A stretch of DNA of 60,635 nt from Microbacterium azadirachtae (GCF_000956505.1 NZ_JYIX01000022.1:1-60635), one strand, 5' to 3'. Shown: positions 46,392 to 55,045, counted from the first letter of the stretch. A program made the numbers and translations. Notes: a model not told the origin generated them from the letters alone.

Positions 46392-46397
46392 ATCGTA
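46392..46397 (-). promoter_or_regulatory. -10 box of the trpS leader (leaderless pattern)
   Basis: TACGAT on the minus strand, six bases (GGTCCC), then the leader-peptide ATG. Translation of the leader would then begin at the first base of the transcript. Confidence 0.6.
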
Positions 46398-46460
46398 CGC
46401 CGGTCCCCGACCGCGGCTCGCCGACCTCGTTCGATGCCACGCGCGGCATGCGGGCGCCGC

Positions 46461-46466
46461 TAGGGT
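46461..46466 (+). promoter_or_regulatory. -10 box of acyltransferase gene
   Basis: TAGGGT, seven bases, then ATG 46474. Confidence 0.45.
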
Positions 46467-46473
46467 CATCGCC

Positions 46474-47814
46474 ATGAGCAACGCCGCCGTCTCCGCAGCC
46501 AGCGTCGTCCGCGATGGGCGGGATCTGACGCTGGACCTCACCCGCGTCGCGTGCGTCGTGCTGGTGGTGTTCGTGCACATCCTGTTCACCGGCGTCGGCC
46601 GGCGCCCTGACGGCTCCCTGCTCATCGAGCGCACCGTCGAGGGCCAGGTCTGGTTCGACGCGGTCAGCTGGATCCTGAACATCATGCCGTTGTTCTTCGT
46701 CGTCGGCGGCTATGCGGCCCGCGCGGGCTGGCGATCTGCACAGCGTCGCGGCGACGACGCCGTCGGCTTCGTCCGCCTGCGCCTGGCGCGGCTGGCCCGT
46801 CCGGCGATCCCCGTGTTGGTCTTCTTCTCCGTCGCCCTGGCGGCGACCCGCATGCTCGGCGTGGATCCCGCGCTCGTCGACACGATCGCGATCGGTGTCG
46901 GCTCGCCCCTGTGGTTCCTCGCCGCGTACCTGCTCGTGCAGGCTCTGGCTCCCTGGATGATCGGACTGCATGCCCGTTTCGGCATGATCGTGCCGCTCGT
47001 GCTGCTGGCCGGTGCCGCTGCGACCGACGCGCTCCGCTTCCTCGTCGCCGGCGGGCTCTTCGGACTCGGCCACGTCCCCTCGACCGGCTACGGCATCGGC
47101 GCCGAGCTCTTCGGCATCCCCAACGTGGTCTTCGTCTGGCTGTTCGCCCAGCAGGTCGGCTTCTTCCTGTTCGACGGCTGGTTCTCCCGTCGCAGGTTCT
47201 GGCAGCTGCTCGGGCTCATCGCCGCCGGGTATCTCGCGATCTGGGGCCTCGTCTCCCTCGGTGGCTACTCCTGGAACATGCTCAGCAATCAGTGGCCGCC
47301 GACGACGCCCCTCGCGATCCTCGCCGTCGTCCAGGCGGCGGCGCTCACCGTGCTGCACCGCCCGCTCACGGCGCTCATGCGCACCCGCGCCGCACAGGGC
47401 GCGGTGCTGCTCATCGGCTCGCGCCTCATGACGGTGTACCTCTGGCACCTGCCGATGATCATGGTCCTGATCGGGGTGCAGCTGCTGCTCCCCGTGCCGA
47501 TGCCCGCGCCGGGCAGCGCGCTCTGGTGGTGGACGCGGGTGCCGTTCCTGATCGTCGTGCTCGCGGCGGTGTGGCTCCTGTCGCTCTGGCTCGTGCGCTT
47601 CGAGAAGGCGCCGGCCATGGGCGAGAAGCCGTCCCGCGGCGTGACGGCCACGGCCGTCGTCGTCTTCCTGCTGCCGATCCTCGCGATCACGGCCTACGGC
47701 CTGGATCTCCCGCTCGCCGTCTGCGCGCTGATCGCCTCCGCGCTCGCGCTCCGGCTCGTCGGTGCGTACCGTGCGCCGCTCACGCCTGCGGGAGCCTCGG
47801 CACCGCGTCGATGA
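46474..47814 (+). CDS. Acyltransferase-3-family membrane protein
   Basis: 446 residues with about ten hydrophobic segments. The start LTLDLTRVACVVLVVFVHIL and PLFFVVGGYAARAGW match acyltransferase-3 membrane enzymes (OafA/NodX-like), which add acetyl or other acyl groups to envelope polymers or lipids; the catalytic His-Arg near the N-terminus is represented by VHILFTGVGRR. The C-terminal LWHLPMIMVLIG is also typical. Its last 35 bases overlap the end of the ABC ATPase gene on the other strand. Confidence 0.82.
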   Translation: MSNAAVSAASVVRDGRDLTLDLTRVACVVLVVFVHILFTGVGRRPDGSLLIERTVEGQVWFDAVSWILNIMPLFFVVGGYAARAGWRSAQRRGDDAVGFVRLRLARLARPAIPVLVFFSVALAATRMLGVDPALVDTIAIGVGSPLWFLAAYLLVQALAPWMIGLHARFGMIVPLVLLAGAAATDALRFLVAGGLFGLGHVPSTGYGIGAELFGIPNVVFVWLFAQQVGFFLFDGWFSRRRFWQLLGLIAAGYLAIWGLVSLGGYSWNMLSNQWPPTTPLAILAVVQAAALTVLHRPLTALMRTRAAQGAVLLIGSRLMTVYLWHLPMIMVLIGVQLLLPVPMPAPGSALWWWTRVPFLIVVLAAVWLLSLWLVRFEKAPAMGEKPSRGVTATAVVVFLLPILAITAYGLDLPLAVCALIASALALRLVGAYRAPLTPAGASAPRR

Positions 47815-48577
47815 GAGCACGCGTGTAGGCGCTCCGCGGGTTCGCGAGCACATCGGCGGTGCGCCCGGCATCGACCACGCGTCCGCCCTGCAGCACCACG
47901 ACGTCCGCGCACAGCTCGGCGACGATCGAGAGGTCGTGCGAGACCATCACGAGCGTCATGCCGTGCTCGGCCTGGAGGCGCGCGAGCAGCCGCACGATGT
48001 CGAGTCGGGTGGACAGGTCGAGCGCGCTCACGGGCTCGTCCGCGAGCAGCACTCGAGGGCGCGTGATCAGGGCGCGCGCGATCGCGATGCGCTGCCGCTG
48101 ACCTCCGGAGAACTCGTGCGGGTAGCGCAGCAGGGCGTCGTCCTCGAGCTCCACTTCCCGCAGCGCCTCGACCAGCCGATCCCGGCGGGAGGCACGCGCG
48201 TCCCGGTCGCCGCGCTCGGCGTCACGGTCGCGGTCGCCGAGCCACCGCAGCGGCTCGGCGAGGACGGAGTCGACGCGCTGGCGCGGATCCAGCGAGGCGA
48301 AGGGGTCCTGGTAGACGGGCTGCACCGCACGCCGGAAGGCCCGCACGGCGGCGCGAGACCCCGACGCCGGAGCCTCGCCCTCGAACAGCACCTTTCCCGC
48401 GGTCGGGCGCCGCAGGCCGAGCATGAGCGAGAGCGCGGTGGTCTTGCCCGAGCCGGACTCGCCGACCAGCCCCAGGCTGTGCCCCTCCTCGACCGCGAAG
48501 GTCACATCCTGCAGGGCCGCGGGGGCGGATCGACGGTAGTGATGCGAGACCCCGTCGAGCGTGAACAGGGCGCTCAT
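47780..48577 (-). CDS. Dipeptide/nickel-type ABC transporter ATPase 2 (DppF-like)
   Basis: 265 residues. Walker A GESGSGKTTALSLMLG, PVYQDPFASLDPRQRV (oligopeptide-family Q loop), signature FSGGQRQRIAIARAL, Walker B VLLADEPVSALD. It is the last gene in a six-gene operon and overlaps the partner ATPase by four bases. A short charged insert (GDRDRDAERGDRDARASRRD) is specific here. The usual C-terminal Cys-rich zinc/iron-sulfur tail of DppF is absent, so the protein is shorter than E. coli DppF. Confidence 0.88.
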   Translation of the reverse strand: MSALFTLDGVSHHYRRSAPAALQDVTFAVEEGHSLGLVGESGSGKTTALSLMLGLRRPTAGKVLFEGEAPASGSRAAVRAFRRAVQPVYQDPFASLDPRQRVDSVLAEPLRWLGDRDRDAERGDRDARASRRDRLVEALREVELEDDALLRYPHEFSGGQRQRIAIARALITRPRVLLADEPVSALDLSTRLDIVRLLARLQAEHGMTLVMVSHDLSIVAELCADVVVLQGGRVVDAGRTADVLANPRSAYTRALIDAVPRLPQA

Positions 48578-49404
48578 GCGCGGCCTCCCTCTCCGCCGGT
48601 ACCGGTGCCGCTCAAGCGGTCCAGCGCCGACTCCAGCTCACGGGCCGCCCCCACCAGGCGACGGGTGTACTCATGCTCGGGCGCGGTCACGATGCGCCGC
48701 GCGGGGCCCTCCTCGACGGCCTCGCCGCGGCGCAGCACGATCGCGCGCTCGGCGATCCCGGCGACGACGGCGAGATCGTGCGAGACGAAAACGAGCGAGG
48801 TGCCGTGCCGCCGCACCGCGTCGTCGAGCAGCTCCAGCACGGTGGCCTGGACGGTCACGTCGAGCGCGGTGGTCGGCTCGTCCGCGAGGAGGACGTCGGG
48901 ACGGCAGGCCAGAGCCATGGCGATCGCGACCCGCTGACGCTGTCCGCCGGAGAGCTCGAAGGGGTAGCGCTGCAGCAGTCGCTCGGGATCCGGCAGGCGC
49001 ACCTCCTCCGCGGCCGCACGCACGGCTGCGCGCAGCGCCGCGCCCTGCAGACCGCGGTGCCGGCGCAGCGGCCGGGCGATCTGGTCGCCCACCCGCATGA
49101 GGGGGTCGAGCGCGGACGAGGGATCCTGGAACACCGCGGCGATCCGCGATCCGCGGACGCGCTGCAGCACGCGCTCGCCGGCGCCGATCAGCTCGGTGTC
49201 GTCGAGCCGGATCGATCCGCTCGCCGTGAGCCCCGATGGCAGGAGGCCCAGCAGCGCGAGTCCGGTGAGCGTCTTGCCGGATCCGGACTCGCCGACGAGT
49301 CCCAGCCGCTCGCCCGGAGCGAGATCGAGATCGAGGTCTCGGACCAGCTCCGCTCCCGCGCTCGTGACGATGCGGAGTCCCCGCACCTGCAGCGTCGCAC
49401 CCAT
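48574..49404 (-). CDS. Dipeptide/nickel-type ABC transporter ATPase 1 (DppD-like)
   Basis: 276 residues. Walker A GESGSGKTLTGLALLGLL, VFQDPSSALDPLMRVG, signature LSGGQRQRVAIAMAL, Walker B VLLADEPTTALDVTVQ. The start ATG overlaps the stop of the upstream permease gene as TGATG. Works with the ATPase at 47780 as a heterodimer under the permeases at 49404 and 50228. Confidence 0.9.
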   Translation of the reverse strand: MGATLQVRGLRIVTSAGAELVRDLDLDLAPGERLGLVGESGSGKTLTGLALLGLLPSGLTASGSIRLDDTELIGAGERVLQRVRGSRIAAVFQDPSSALDPLMRVGDQIARPLRRHRGLQGAALRAAVRAAAEEVRLPDPERLLQRYPFELSGGQRQRVAIAMALACRPDVLLADEPTTALDVTVQATVLELLDDAVRRHGTSLVFVSHDLAVVAGIAERAIVLRRGEAVEEGPARRIVTAPEHEYTRRLVGAARELESALDRLSGTGTGGEGGRA

Positions 49405-50231
49405 CAGCTCCTCCCCCGCCTGGTCGGATCGAACCGCTCCCGAAGACCATCCGCGACCGCGTTCGCGCCCAGCACGAGCAGAGCGATCACGGCGCCGGGG
49501 ATGACGGCGCCCCAGGGCGAGGTCAGCACGGTGCCCTGCGCCTCCTGCAGCAGCCGTCCGAGCGACGAGTTGGGCGGCGGCACGCCGAGGCCCAGATAGG
49601 ACAGTGAGGCCTCCGCCATGATCGCGGCGCCGAAGAGGACCGCGAGGTTCACCACCAGCGCGGGCCAGATGTTCGGCAGCACGTGCCGCACGAGCACGCC
49701 CAGGGTCGGCGCGCCCGACGTGCGCGCGGCGGTCACGAAGCTCCGCGACAGCACGCTCTTGACCAGGATCCGCGTGAAGCGCGACACGATCGCGGATCCG
49801 GCGATCCCGATGGCGACGATCGCGGTGTCCAGGCCGGGGCCCCTGGCAGCGACGATCAGCATCGCGAGCAGGAGGGTCGGGAAGGCGATCAGCACATCGA
49901 GGAGCGAGGAGACCGCGTCGTCCACCCACCCCGGCAGCAGCGCCGCGGCCGTGCCGACCACGAAGCCGATGACGCCGGCGAGGGCGACGGCGCCGAGCCC
50001 GACCAGCATCGCGATCCGCGTGCCGGCGAGCACCTGGCTGAACAGATCGCGCCCGAGCTTGTCGGTGCCGAACAGGTGCGCGCCGCCCGGCGGCACGAGC
50101 CGTCCACCGGACGTGTCGTCGAGCGGGAACGGCGTCCAGAACACCGAGACGACCGCCGCGAGGGCGAGCACCGCGAGGATCGCGATCCCGATCGTGAGGG
50201 TGATGTCCCGGCGCCGGAAGGATCGGGTCAT
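49404..50231 (-). CDS. Dipeptide/nickel-type ABC permease 2 (DppC-like)
   Basis: 275 residues, about six membrane segments. It has GAHLFGTDKLGRDLFSQVLA, the hallmark of DppC-type permeases, and the coupling EAA loop FVTAARTSGAPTLGVLVRHV. Starts with ATG overlapping DppB by four bases. Confidence 0.9.
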   Translation of the reverse strand: MTRSFRRRDITLTIGIAILAVLALAAVVSVFWTPFPLDDTSGGRLVPPGGAHLFGTDKLGRDLFSQVLAGTRIAMLVGLGAVALAGVIGFVVGTAAALLPGWVDDAVSSLLDVLIAFPTLLLAMLIVAARGPGLDTAIVAIGIAGSAIVSRFTRILVKSVLSRSFVTAARTSGAPTLGVLVRHVLPNIWPALVVNLAVLFGAAIMAEASLSYLGLGVPPPNSSLGRLLQEAQGTVLTSPWGAVIPGAVIALLVLGANAVADGLRERFDPTRRGRS

Positions 50232-51199
50232 GCCTGGCCGCCTCTCGCCGAGATGCTGCCCCGCAGGCGCGGGTCGACGAGCCGCTGGGCGACGTCGGCC
50301 AGGAAGCCGATGAGCAGGACGAGTGCGGTGGTGACCACGAGCACGCCCTGGATGCTCGGGTAGTCGTGCTCGCCGACGGCCTTGACCAGCAGCGCGCCGA
50401 GGCCGGGGAGCGTGAAGACCGACTCGACCACCACCGCGCCGAGCAGCGTGGACGCCAGTTCGATGCCGAGGATCGAGATCACCGGGACGGCCGCGTTGCG
50501 CACCCCGTGCGCGAAGAACGCTCCGGCGCGGCTCTCCCCCAGCGCGCGGGCCGTGCGCAGGTAGTCGGAGTCGAGGACGTCGAGCGTCGCCGAGCGCACG
50601 TAGCGCGCGAGCGAGGCGCTCATCACGATGACGATCGTGATGACCGGCAGCGCGAGGGCGCTGAGCGCCGCACCCGGATCGGCCCAATCGTCCCGCGGGA
50701 AGCCGCCCGAGGGCAGCAGTCTCAGCGTCAGCGCGAACAGCCAGACCACGAGGAGCCCGACCCAGAACACCGGCACGGCGATGCCCAGCTGAGTGATGGC
50801 GCCCAGCAGCGCGCCGTACCAGGTCCTGGCCCGCGCCGCCGCGACCACTCCGATCACGGAGCCCAGCAGGGTCGCGATCACGAACGAGATGAGAGCGAGC
50901 GGCAGCGTCACCGCGAGCCGGGCGGCGATGTCGCCCGCGACGGGAGCGCCCGAGGTGAACGACGTGCCCAGATCGCCGCGGAGCAGGCCGGAGAGCCACG
51001 ATCCCAGTTGCACGATCACCGGCTGGTCGGATCCGACCTGCGCCCTCGCCGCCGCGATCTGCTCCGGCGTCGCGTTCACCGAGATGAGCGCGTTCGCCGG
51101 GTCGCCGGGGAGCACCCGCAGCAGGAGGAAGACGACGAGCATCCCCACCAGGAACGAGAGCACCAGGAAGAGCAGGCGGCGGACGAGGTATCGGGTCAC
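50228..51199 (-). CDS. Dipeptide/nickel-type ABC permease 1 (DppB-like)
   Basis: 323 residues with six membrane segments. MTRYLVRRLLFLVLSFLVG is the standard DppB start, and LRVLPGDPANALI and YLRTARALGESRAGAFFAHG (EAA loop) confirm the subtype. It sits 37 bases after the binding-protein gene. Confidence 0.9.
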   Translation of the reverse strand: MTRYLVRRLLFLVLSFLVGMLVVFLLLRVLPGDPANALISVNATPEQIAAARAQVGSDQPVIVQLGSWLSGLLRGDLGTSFTSGAPVAGDIAARLAVTLPLALISFVIATLLGSVIGVVAAARARTWYGALLGAITQLGIAVPVFWVGLLVVWLFALTLRLLPSGGFPRDDWADPGAALSALALPVITIVIVMSASLARYVRSATLDVLDSDYLRTARALGESRAGAFFAHGVRNAAVPVISILGIELASTLLGAVVVESVFTLPGLGALLVKAVGEHDYPSIQGVLVVTTALVLLIGFLADVAQRLVDPRLRGSISARGGQA

Positions 51200-51236
51200 C
51201 GCTCTCCTGTCCGACGTTTCCGCTCGACGGCTGCGA

Positions 51237-52742
51237 TCATTGCGTCTTCTCGATGTCCGCCACGAAGAACTGCGAGTTCAGGCCGTGCAGGGGGTAGCCC
51301 TTGACCGAGCTCGACGCGACGACGATCTGCGGCGCGAGGAACAGCCAGTCGCTCGCGGCGTCCTCCGCGATCTGCGTGTTGACCTTCTTGAGGATCGCGG
51401 TCTGCTCGTCGGTGCTGCTCGCCTGCTCGGCGTCGGCGACCCACTGCACGACCTGCGGGTTGTTGTAGCCCCAGTAGAAGTCGGGGTTTCCGTACCAGAC
51501 CAGGTCGCGGTCGTTGACGTGCTCCTGCAGCGTCGCCGCGAAGTCCTTCTTCTGGAAGACGTTCGTGTACCACTGGTCCTCGGAGATCGTGTTGATCTTC
51601 ACCGTGACGCCGACCTTGGCCAGCTCCGACTTGATGAACTCCGCGACCGCGGGGTGCGGGTCGTAGGACGGGGTGTCGAGCGTGAACGAGAGGGAGGACT
51701 GCCCGGCCTCGGCGAGCAGCGACTTCGCCGCTGCGGGGTCGTACGGGTTCACCGCGGTGAGGTCCTCGTACCAGGGGTCCGTCGGCGGGACCATGGATCC
51801 GATCAGCGTGCCACGGCCGTCCCAGATCGAATCCAGCAGCTTCTTGTTGTCGATCGCCTGCGTGATCGCCTTGCGCACGCGCTTGTCGTCGAAAGGCGCG
51901 ACCTTGTCGTTGAAGGCCAGCAGTTCCTTGGTCGTGGAGGTGTTCTCGGAGACCGTGAAGTCCTTGTTGCCCGTGAACTGCGTGAGCGCGTCGGGGCTCT
52001 GCACCTGGGTGACGATGTCGACCGCATTGGTCAGCAGCGCGTTGGAGAGCGCGGACGCGTCGGTGAAGTAGGTGAAGTCGACCTCCTTGCTCTTCGCTGC
52101 GGTGCCCCAGTAGTCGGAGAAGCGCTTCAGCGTGAGCGAGGAGCCGCGCTTGAACTGGTCGACCGTGTACGGACCCGTGCCGTCCTCGGCCGTCTTCAGA
52201 TCCTTCGCGTCGGTGTTCACGATCCACACGTACGTGAGGTTGTACGGGAACGAGATCGAGCGCGACTTCAGGTGGAAGACGACGGTCTCCGGGTCGGGCG
52301 TCTCGACGCTGTCCACGACCGCGAGCTGCGACTTGCGCGCGGACTGCGAGCTGTCGGCGAGCACCCGCTCGAGCGAGGACTTCACGTCGGCGCTGGTCAG
52401 CGCCTTGCCGGAGTGGAAGGTCACGCCGCTGCGCAGCTTCACCGTGTACGCGAGGCCGTCGGGGCTGACCGAGTAGTCGGTGGCGAGGCGGTTGACCACC
52501 TTGCCGTCGTCGCTGAGCTGGAACAGGCCCTCGTAGACGTTGCCGTTCAGCGCCTCGGTGACGCCCTGTCCGCCCGCGTCGACGTTGGACAGGTTCAGCG
52601 GTGCCGAGAGCGAGCCGATCCGGATTGTCGCGTTCGCGTCGGGAGTGCCGCCGGCGGTGCCGGCCCCGCCGGAGCACGCGGTGGCGAGCACGGCCACCAC
52701 GGTCAGGGAGGCGGCGAGTGCCGCGATGCGGGAGAACTTCAT
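51237..52742 (-). CDS. ABC solute-binding lipoprotein, family 5 (DppA/OppA-like)
   Basis: 501 residues. Signal peptide MKFSRIAALAASLTVVAV with lipobox LATAC (Cys about residue 23). SBP_bac_5 features: NVYEGLFQLSDDGKVVNRLA, YTVKLRSGVTFHSGKALTSA, and KAITQAIDNKKLLDSIW. Members bind peptides, nickel, glutathione or sugars; the ligand is not evident. AAGGA before the ATG comes from the third copy of a 20-bp repeat. Confidence 0.9.
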   Translation of the reverse strand: MKFSRIAALAASLTVVAVLATACSGGAGTAGGTPDANATIRIGSLSAPLNLSNVDAGGQGVTEALNGNVYEGLFQLSDDGKVVNRLATDYSVSPDGLAYTVKLRSGVTFHSGKALTSADVKSSLERVLADSSQSARKSQLAVVDSVETPDPETVVFHLKSRSISFPYNLTYVWIVNTDAKDLKTAEDGTGPYTVDQFKRGSSLTLKRFSDYWGTAAKSKEVDFTYFTDASALSNALLTNAVDIVTQVQSPDALTQFTGNKDFTVSENTSTTKELLAFNDKVAPFDDKRVRKAITQAIDNKKLLDSIWDGRGTLIGSMVPPTDPWYEDLTAVNPYDPAAAKSLLAEAGQSSLSFTLDTPSYDPHPAVAEFIKSELAKVGVTVKINTISEDQWYTNVFQKKDFAATLQEHVNDRDLVWYGNPDFYWGYNNPQVVQWVADAEQASSTDEQTAILKKVNTQIAEDAASDWLFLAPQIVVASSSVKGYPLHGLNSQFFVADIEKTQ

Positions 52743-52749
52743 GGATCGT

Positions 52750-52809
52750 CCTTGCTGGTCGGGAGACTTCAGTGCTGTTCGGGCTGCGTCAGTGCTGGTC
52801 GGGAAGAGG
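52750..52809. repeat. Three 20-bp direct repeats between DUF1684 gene and binding-protein gene
   Basis: On the minus strand CCCGAMCAGCAMKGA recurs every 20 bases, three times. The first copy holds the last codons and the stop of the DUF1684 gene; the third supplies the AAGGA ribosome site of the next gene. Confidence 0.7.
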
Positions 52810-53529
52810 GAGGCGCTCGCCGGCGCGCACCGGCGTCGTCAGCCGGTTGGAGAGCGGCGGCAGCGGGCAGTTGTACTGGTCGGAGAAGCCGCAGGGCGGC
52901 ACGAAGGCGCGGTTGAAGTCGAGCACGACATCGCGGGTTCCGTCGAGACCGGAGTCGTCCTGCACGAACAGGAACCGTCCAGGACCGTAGGTGCGGGACT
53001 CAGGATCCTCGGTGCGGTTCGTCGGGTCCGCGAACACGAGCAGCAGAGTGCCGCCGTCGTCGAACGCGTCGAGCGAGTAGTCGGTGCCGTCGATCGTGAC
53101 GGCGAGGTCGCCTGGTACGGGCAGCTCGCGGCTGAGGCCGTTGTCACGGAGGTGCTCGTACGGCACGGCACGGCCGCCGTCGACCGGCGTGAACGTGCCG
53201 GTCAGCCGCCAGGCGGGGTCGTAGTCGAACGTCGCAATGCCTTCGAATTCGCGATTGCGCGCGGACGCCGCGTCCCAGAACCGCAGACCACGCTCGGGCT
53301 CGCCCGTGGTGAGGTGGCGGCGGGTCAGTTCGGTCACGACGACCGTGTCGGGCAGGCCTGCGGACGCCTCCTCGGGCGTCGTCCCGTCCTCGGAATCCAG
53401 CCATCGCGTCTCGATGAGGGCGAGGTTTCCCTGCGGTGCCGTCACCGCGACGAGCCGGCCGGCCTTCCACTCGTCGTGGGCGGCGCGCGCCGCCGTGGAA
53501 TCGGCGTCGGTCGTAGCATTCACAGGCAT
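52789..53529 (-). CDS. DUF1684 family protein
   Basis: 246 residues, soluble. The DUF1684 pattern is complete: AAHDEWKAGRLVAVTAPQGN, GLRFWDAASARNREFEGIAT, NRTEDPESRTYGPGRFLFV, VVLDFNRAFVPPCGFSDQYN and CPLPPLSNRL. The conserved PPCGFSD..NCPLPP motif with two Cys suggests metal or ligand binding. The biochemical function is unknown. A TAGGCT box six bases upstream and a GGAGAG site mark the start. It is the first gene of the dipeptide-type transporter operon, though the repeat between them may separate the two. Confidence 0.88.
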   Translation of the reverse strand: MPVNATTDADSTAARAAHDEWKAGRLVAVTAPQGNLALIETRWLDSEDGTTPEEASAGLPDTVVVTELTRRHLTTGEPERGLRFWDAASARNREFEGIATFDYDPAWRLTGTFTPVDGGRAVPYEHLRDNGLSRELPVPGDLAVTIDGTDYSLDAFDDGGTLLLVFADPTNRTEDPESRTYGPGRFLFVQDDSGLDGTRDVVLDFNRAFVPPCGFSDQYNCPLPPLSNRLTTPVRAGERLPLPDQH

Positions 53530-53535
53530 CTCTCC

Positions 53536-53541
53536 AGCCTA
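53536..53541 (-). promoter_or_regulatory. -10 box of DUF1684-transporter operon (leaderless pattern)
   Basis: TAGGCT on the minus strand, six bases (GGAGAG), then ATG 53529. Confidence 0.5.
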
Positions 53542-53635
53542 GGTCGAGGGTTTCCCCCGCTCCTCAACGCGCGTCATCGTTCGTCGTATTCCCGGCGGCG
53601 CGTATCGACTTCGCGGCGATGCCTTCCGGGAACGA

Positions 53636-53665
53636 CGAAAGCCCTCGGCGAACCGAGGGCTTTCG
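53636..53665. terminator. Hairpin terminator downstream of tRNA-Glu
   Basis: Thirteen-base perfect arms CGAAAGCCCTCGG/CCGAGGGCTTTCG with a four-base loop that reads UUCG in the minus-strand RNA, an especially stable tetraloop. It lies just 3' of tRNA-Glu on the minus strand. Confidence 0.8.
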
Positions 53666-53676
53666 TGTGTTGTCTG

Positions 53677-53749
53677 TGACCCCAGCGGGATTCGAACCCG
53701 CGTTACCGCCGTGAGAGGGCAGCGTACTAGGCCGCTATACGATGGGGCC
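53677..53749 (-). tRNA. tRNA-Glu (anticodon CUC)
   Basis: 73 bases. Acceptor GGCCCCA/TGGGGTC with one G-T wobble, anticodon loop CTCTCAC (CUC decodes GAG), T arm GCGGG-TTCGAAT-CCCGC. CCA is not encoded. Confidence 0.95.
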
Positions 53750-53865
53750 TTCTTGGCGATCCGTTTCCGTCTCGCGACAACCGTTCAAGTATGACATGAC
53801 CCCCAGCGGCCGCCAAATCGAGCCCGGCTCGATGCGAACCCCGGGTGTGTCGCGCCCCGCAGGAT

Positions 53866-53871
53866 TACGCT
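53866..53871 (+). promoter_or_regulatory. -10 box of MBL-fold gene (leaderless pattern)
   Basis: TACGCT, six bases, then ATG 53878. Confidence 0.45.
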
Positions 53872-53877
53872 CGGGGA

Positions 53878-54516
53878 ATGCGCATCACCAAGCATGAGCA
53901 CGCGGCGCTCCGCGTCGAGGACCACGGCCAGACCCTGCTCATCGACCCGGGAAGCTTCACGCTCCCCCTCGACGAACTGCACCGCCTGGTGGGCGTCGTG
54001 ATCACTCACGAGCATGCGGACCACTGGACGCCGGAGCACCTGGACAGGATCCTGCGCGCTGCCGCAGGCACCCCGATCTTCGCTCCGGCCGGCGTGGTCC
54101 GCGCCGCCGAGGGGTACGAGATCACCGAGGTCGCTCCCGGCGACACCGTCACGGCAGGTGACTTCACACTGCGCTTCTTCGGGGGCGTGCACGCCGAGAT
54201 CCATTCCTCGATCCCGCTCATCGACAACGTCGGGGTGCTGGTGGACGACGAGCTGTACTACCCGGGCGACTCCTATGCCGTGCCGGAGGGCGTCGAGGTC
54301 GGCACGCTCGCCGCGCCGCTGGGCGCCCCGTGGCTGAAGATCGGCGACGCGATCGACTTCGTGCTGGCGGTGAAGCCCCGCCGAGCGTTCGGCACGCACG
54401 ACATGACGCTCTCCGTGATCGGCTCGAACATGCACCGCGGACGCCTGAAGTGGGCGACCGAGCAGAACGGCGGGGAGTTCTTCGAGCTGGATCCCGGCGA
54501 CGACCTCGAGGCCTGA
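53878..54516 (+). CDS. MBL-fold metal-dependent hydrolase
   Basis: 212 residues. ITHEHADHWTPEHL is the metallo-beta-lactamase metal motif (HxHxDH), followed by GVHAEIHSSIP and a later metal Asp in YPGDSYAVPEG and a His in FGTHDMTLS. The small size and MRITKHEHAALRVE start resemble the UlaG-like/L-ascorbate-6-phosphate branch. The natural substrate is not evident. A GNAT gene begins one base after the stop, so the pair is cotranscribed. Confidence 0.85.
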   Translation: MRITKHEHAALRVEDHGQTLLIDPGSFTLPLDELHRLVGVVITHEHADHWTPEHLDRILRAAAGTPIFAPAGVVRAAEGYEITEVAPGDTVTAGDFTLRFFGGVHAEIHSSIPLIDNVGVLVDDELYYPGDSYAVPEGVEVGTLAAPLGAPWLKIGDAIDFVLAVKPRRAFGTHDMTLSVIGSNMHRGRLKWATEQNGGEFFELDPGDDLEA

Positions 54517-54517
54517 G

Positions 54518-55045
54518 GTGGCCGCCGCACGCCTCCTCCCCTCGCCGACCCTCCGGATCCGCTTCCGCGAGATGAACGACGGCGACCTCGATCCGATGGC
54601 CGCGCTCCTCGGGGATCCCGAGGTCATGGCGTTCTATCCGGCCCCGAAGACGAGGGACGAGAGCGCCGAGTGGATCGCGAACCAGCGCCGGCGCTATGAG
54701 CAGGACGGCCACGGCCTCTGGATCATCGAAACCGCGGAGGGTGAGTTCCTGGGCGATTGCGGGATCACCTGGCAGACGTACAACGGCATCGCCGTCCGCG
54801 AAGTCGGCTACCACGTGCGCGCGGACCGGCAGGGCGAGGGCTTCGCCACCGAGGCCGCACAGGCCTGCGTCGAGCTGGTGCGCGGCGTGTTCGCCCCGAC
54901 CCCGCTGACCGCCATCATCCATCCGCAGAACGCCGCATCACTGCGGGTGGCGGCCAAGCTCGGCATGACGCACATCGCCGACGACCACTCTCATCCGTGG
55001 ATCGTGCGCACGGTCATGGGGATGCAGGTCGCTCCTCGGGGCTAG
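54518..55045 (+). CDS. GNAT-family N-acetyltransferase (RimJ/RimL-like)
   Basis: 175 residues. The pattern LRIRFREMNDGDLDPMAALL, REVGYHVRADRQGEGFATEA (acetyl-CoA loop) and IHPQNAASLRVAAKLGM is the RimJ/RimL subgroup, which acetylates protein N-termini or small molecules. GTG start, almost abutting the MBL stop. Its end overlaps the antiporter gene on the other strand by 32 bases. Confidence 0.86.
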   Translation: MAAARLLPSPTLRIRFREMNDGDLDPMAALLGDPEVMAFYPAPKTRDESAEWIANQRRRYEQDGHGLWIIETAEGEFLGDCGITWQTYNGIAVREVGYHVRADRQGEGFATEAAQACVELVRGVFAPTPLTAIIHPQNAASLRVAAKLGMTHIADDHSHPWIVRTVMGMQVAPRG

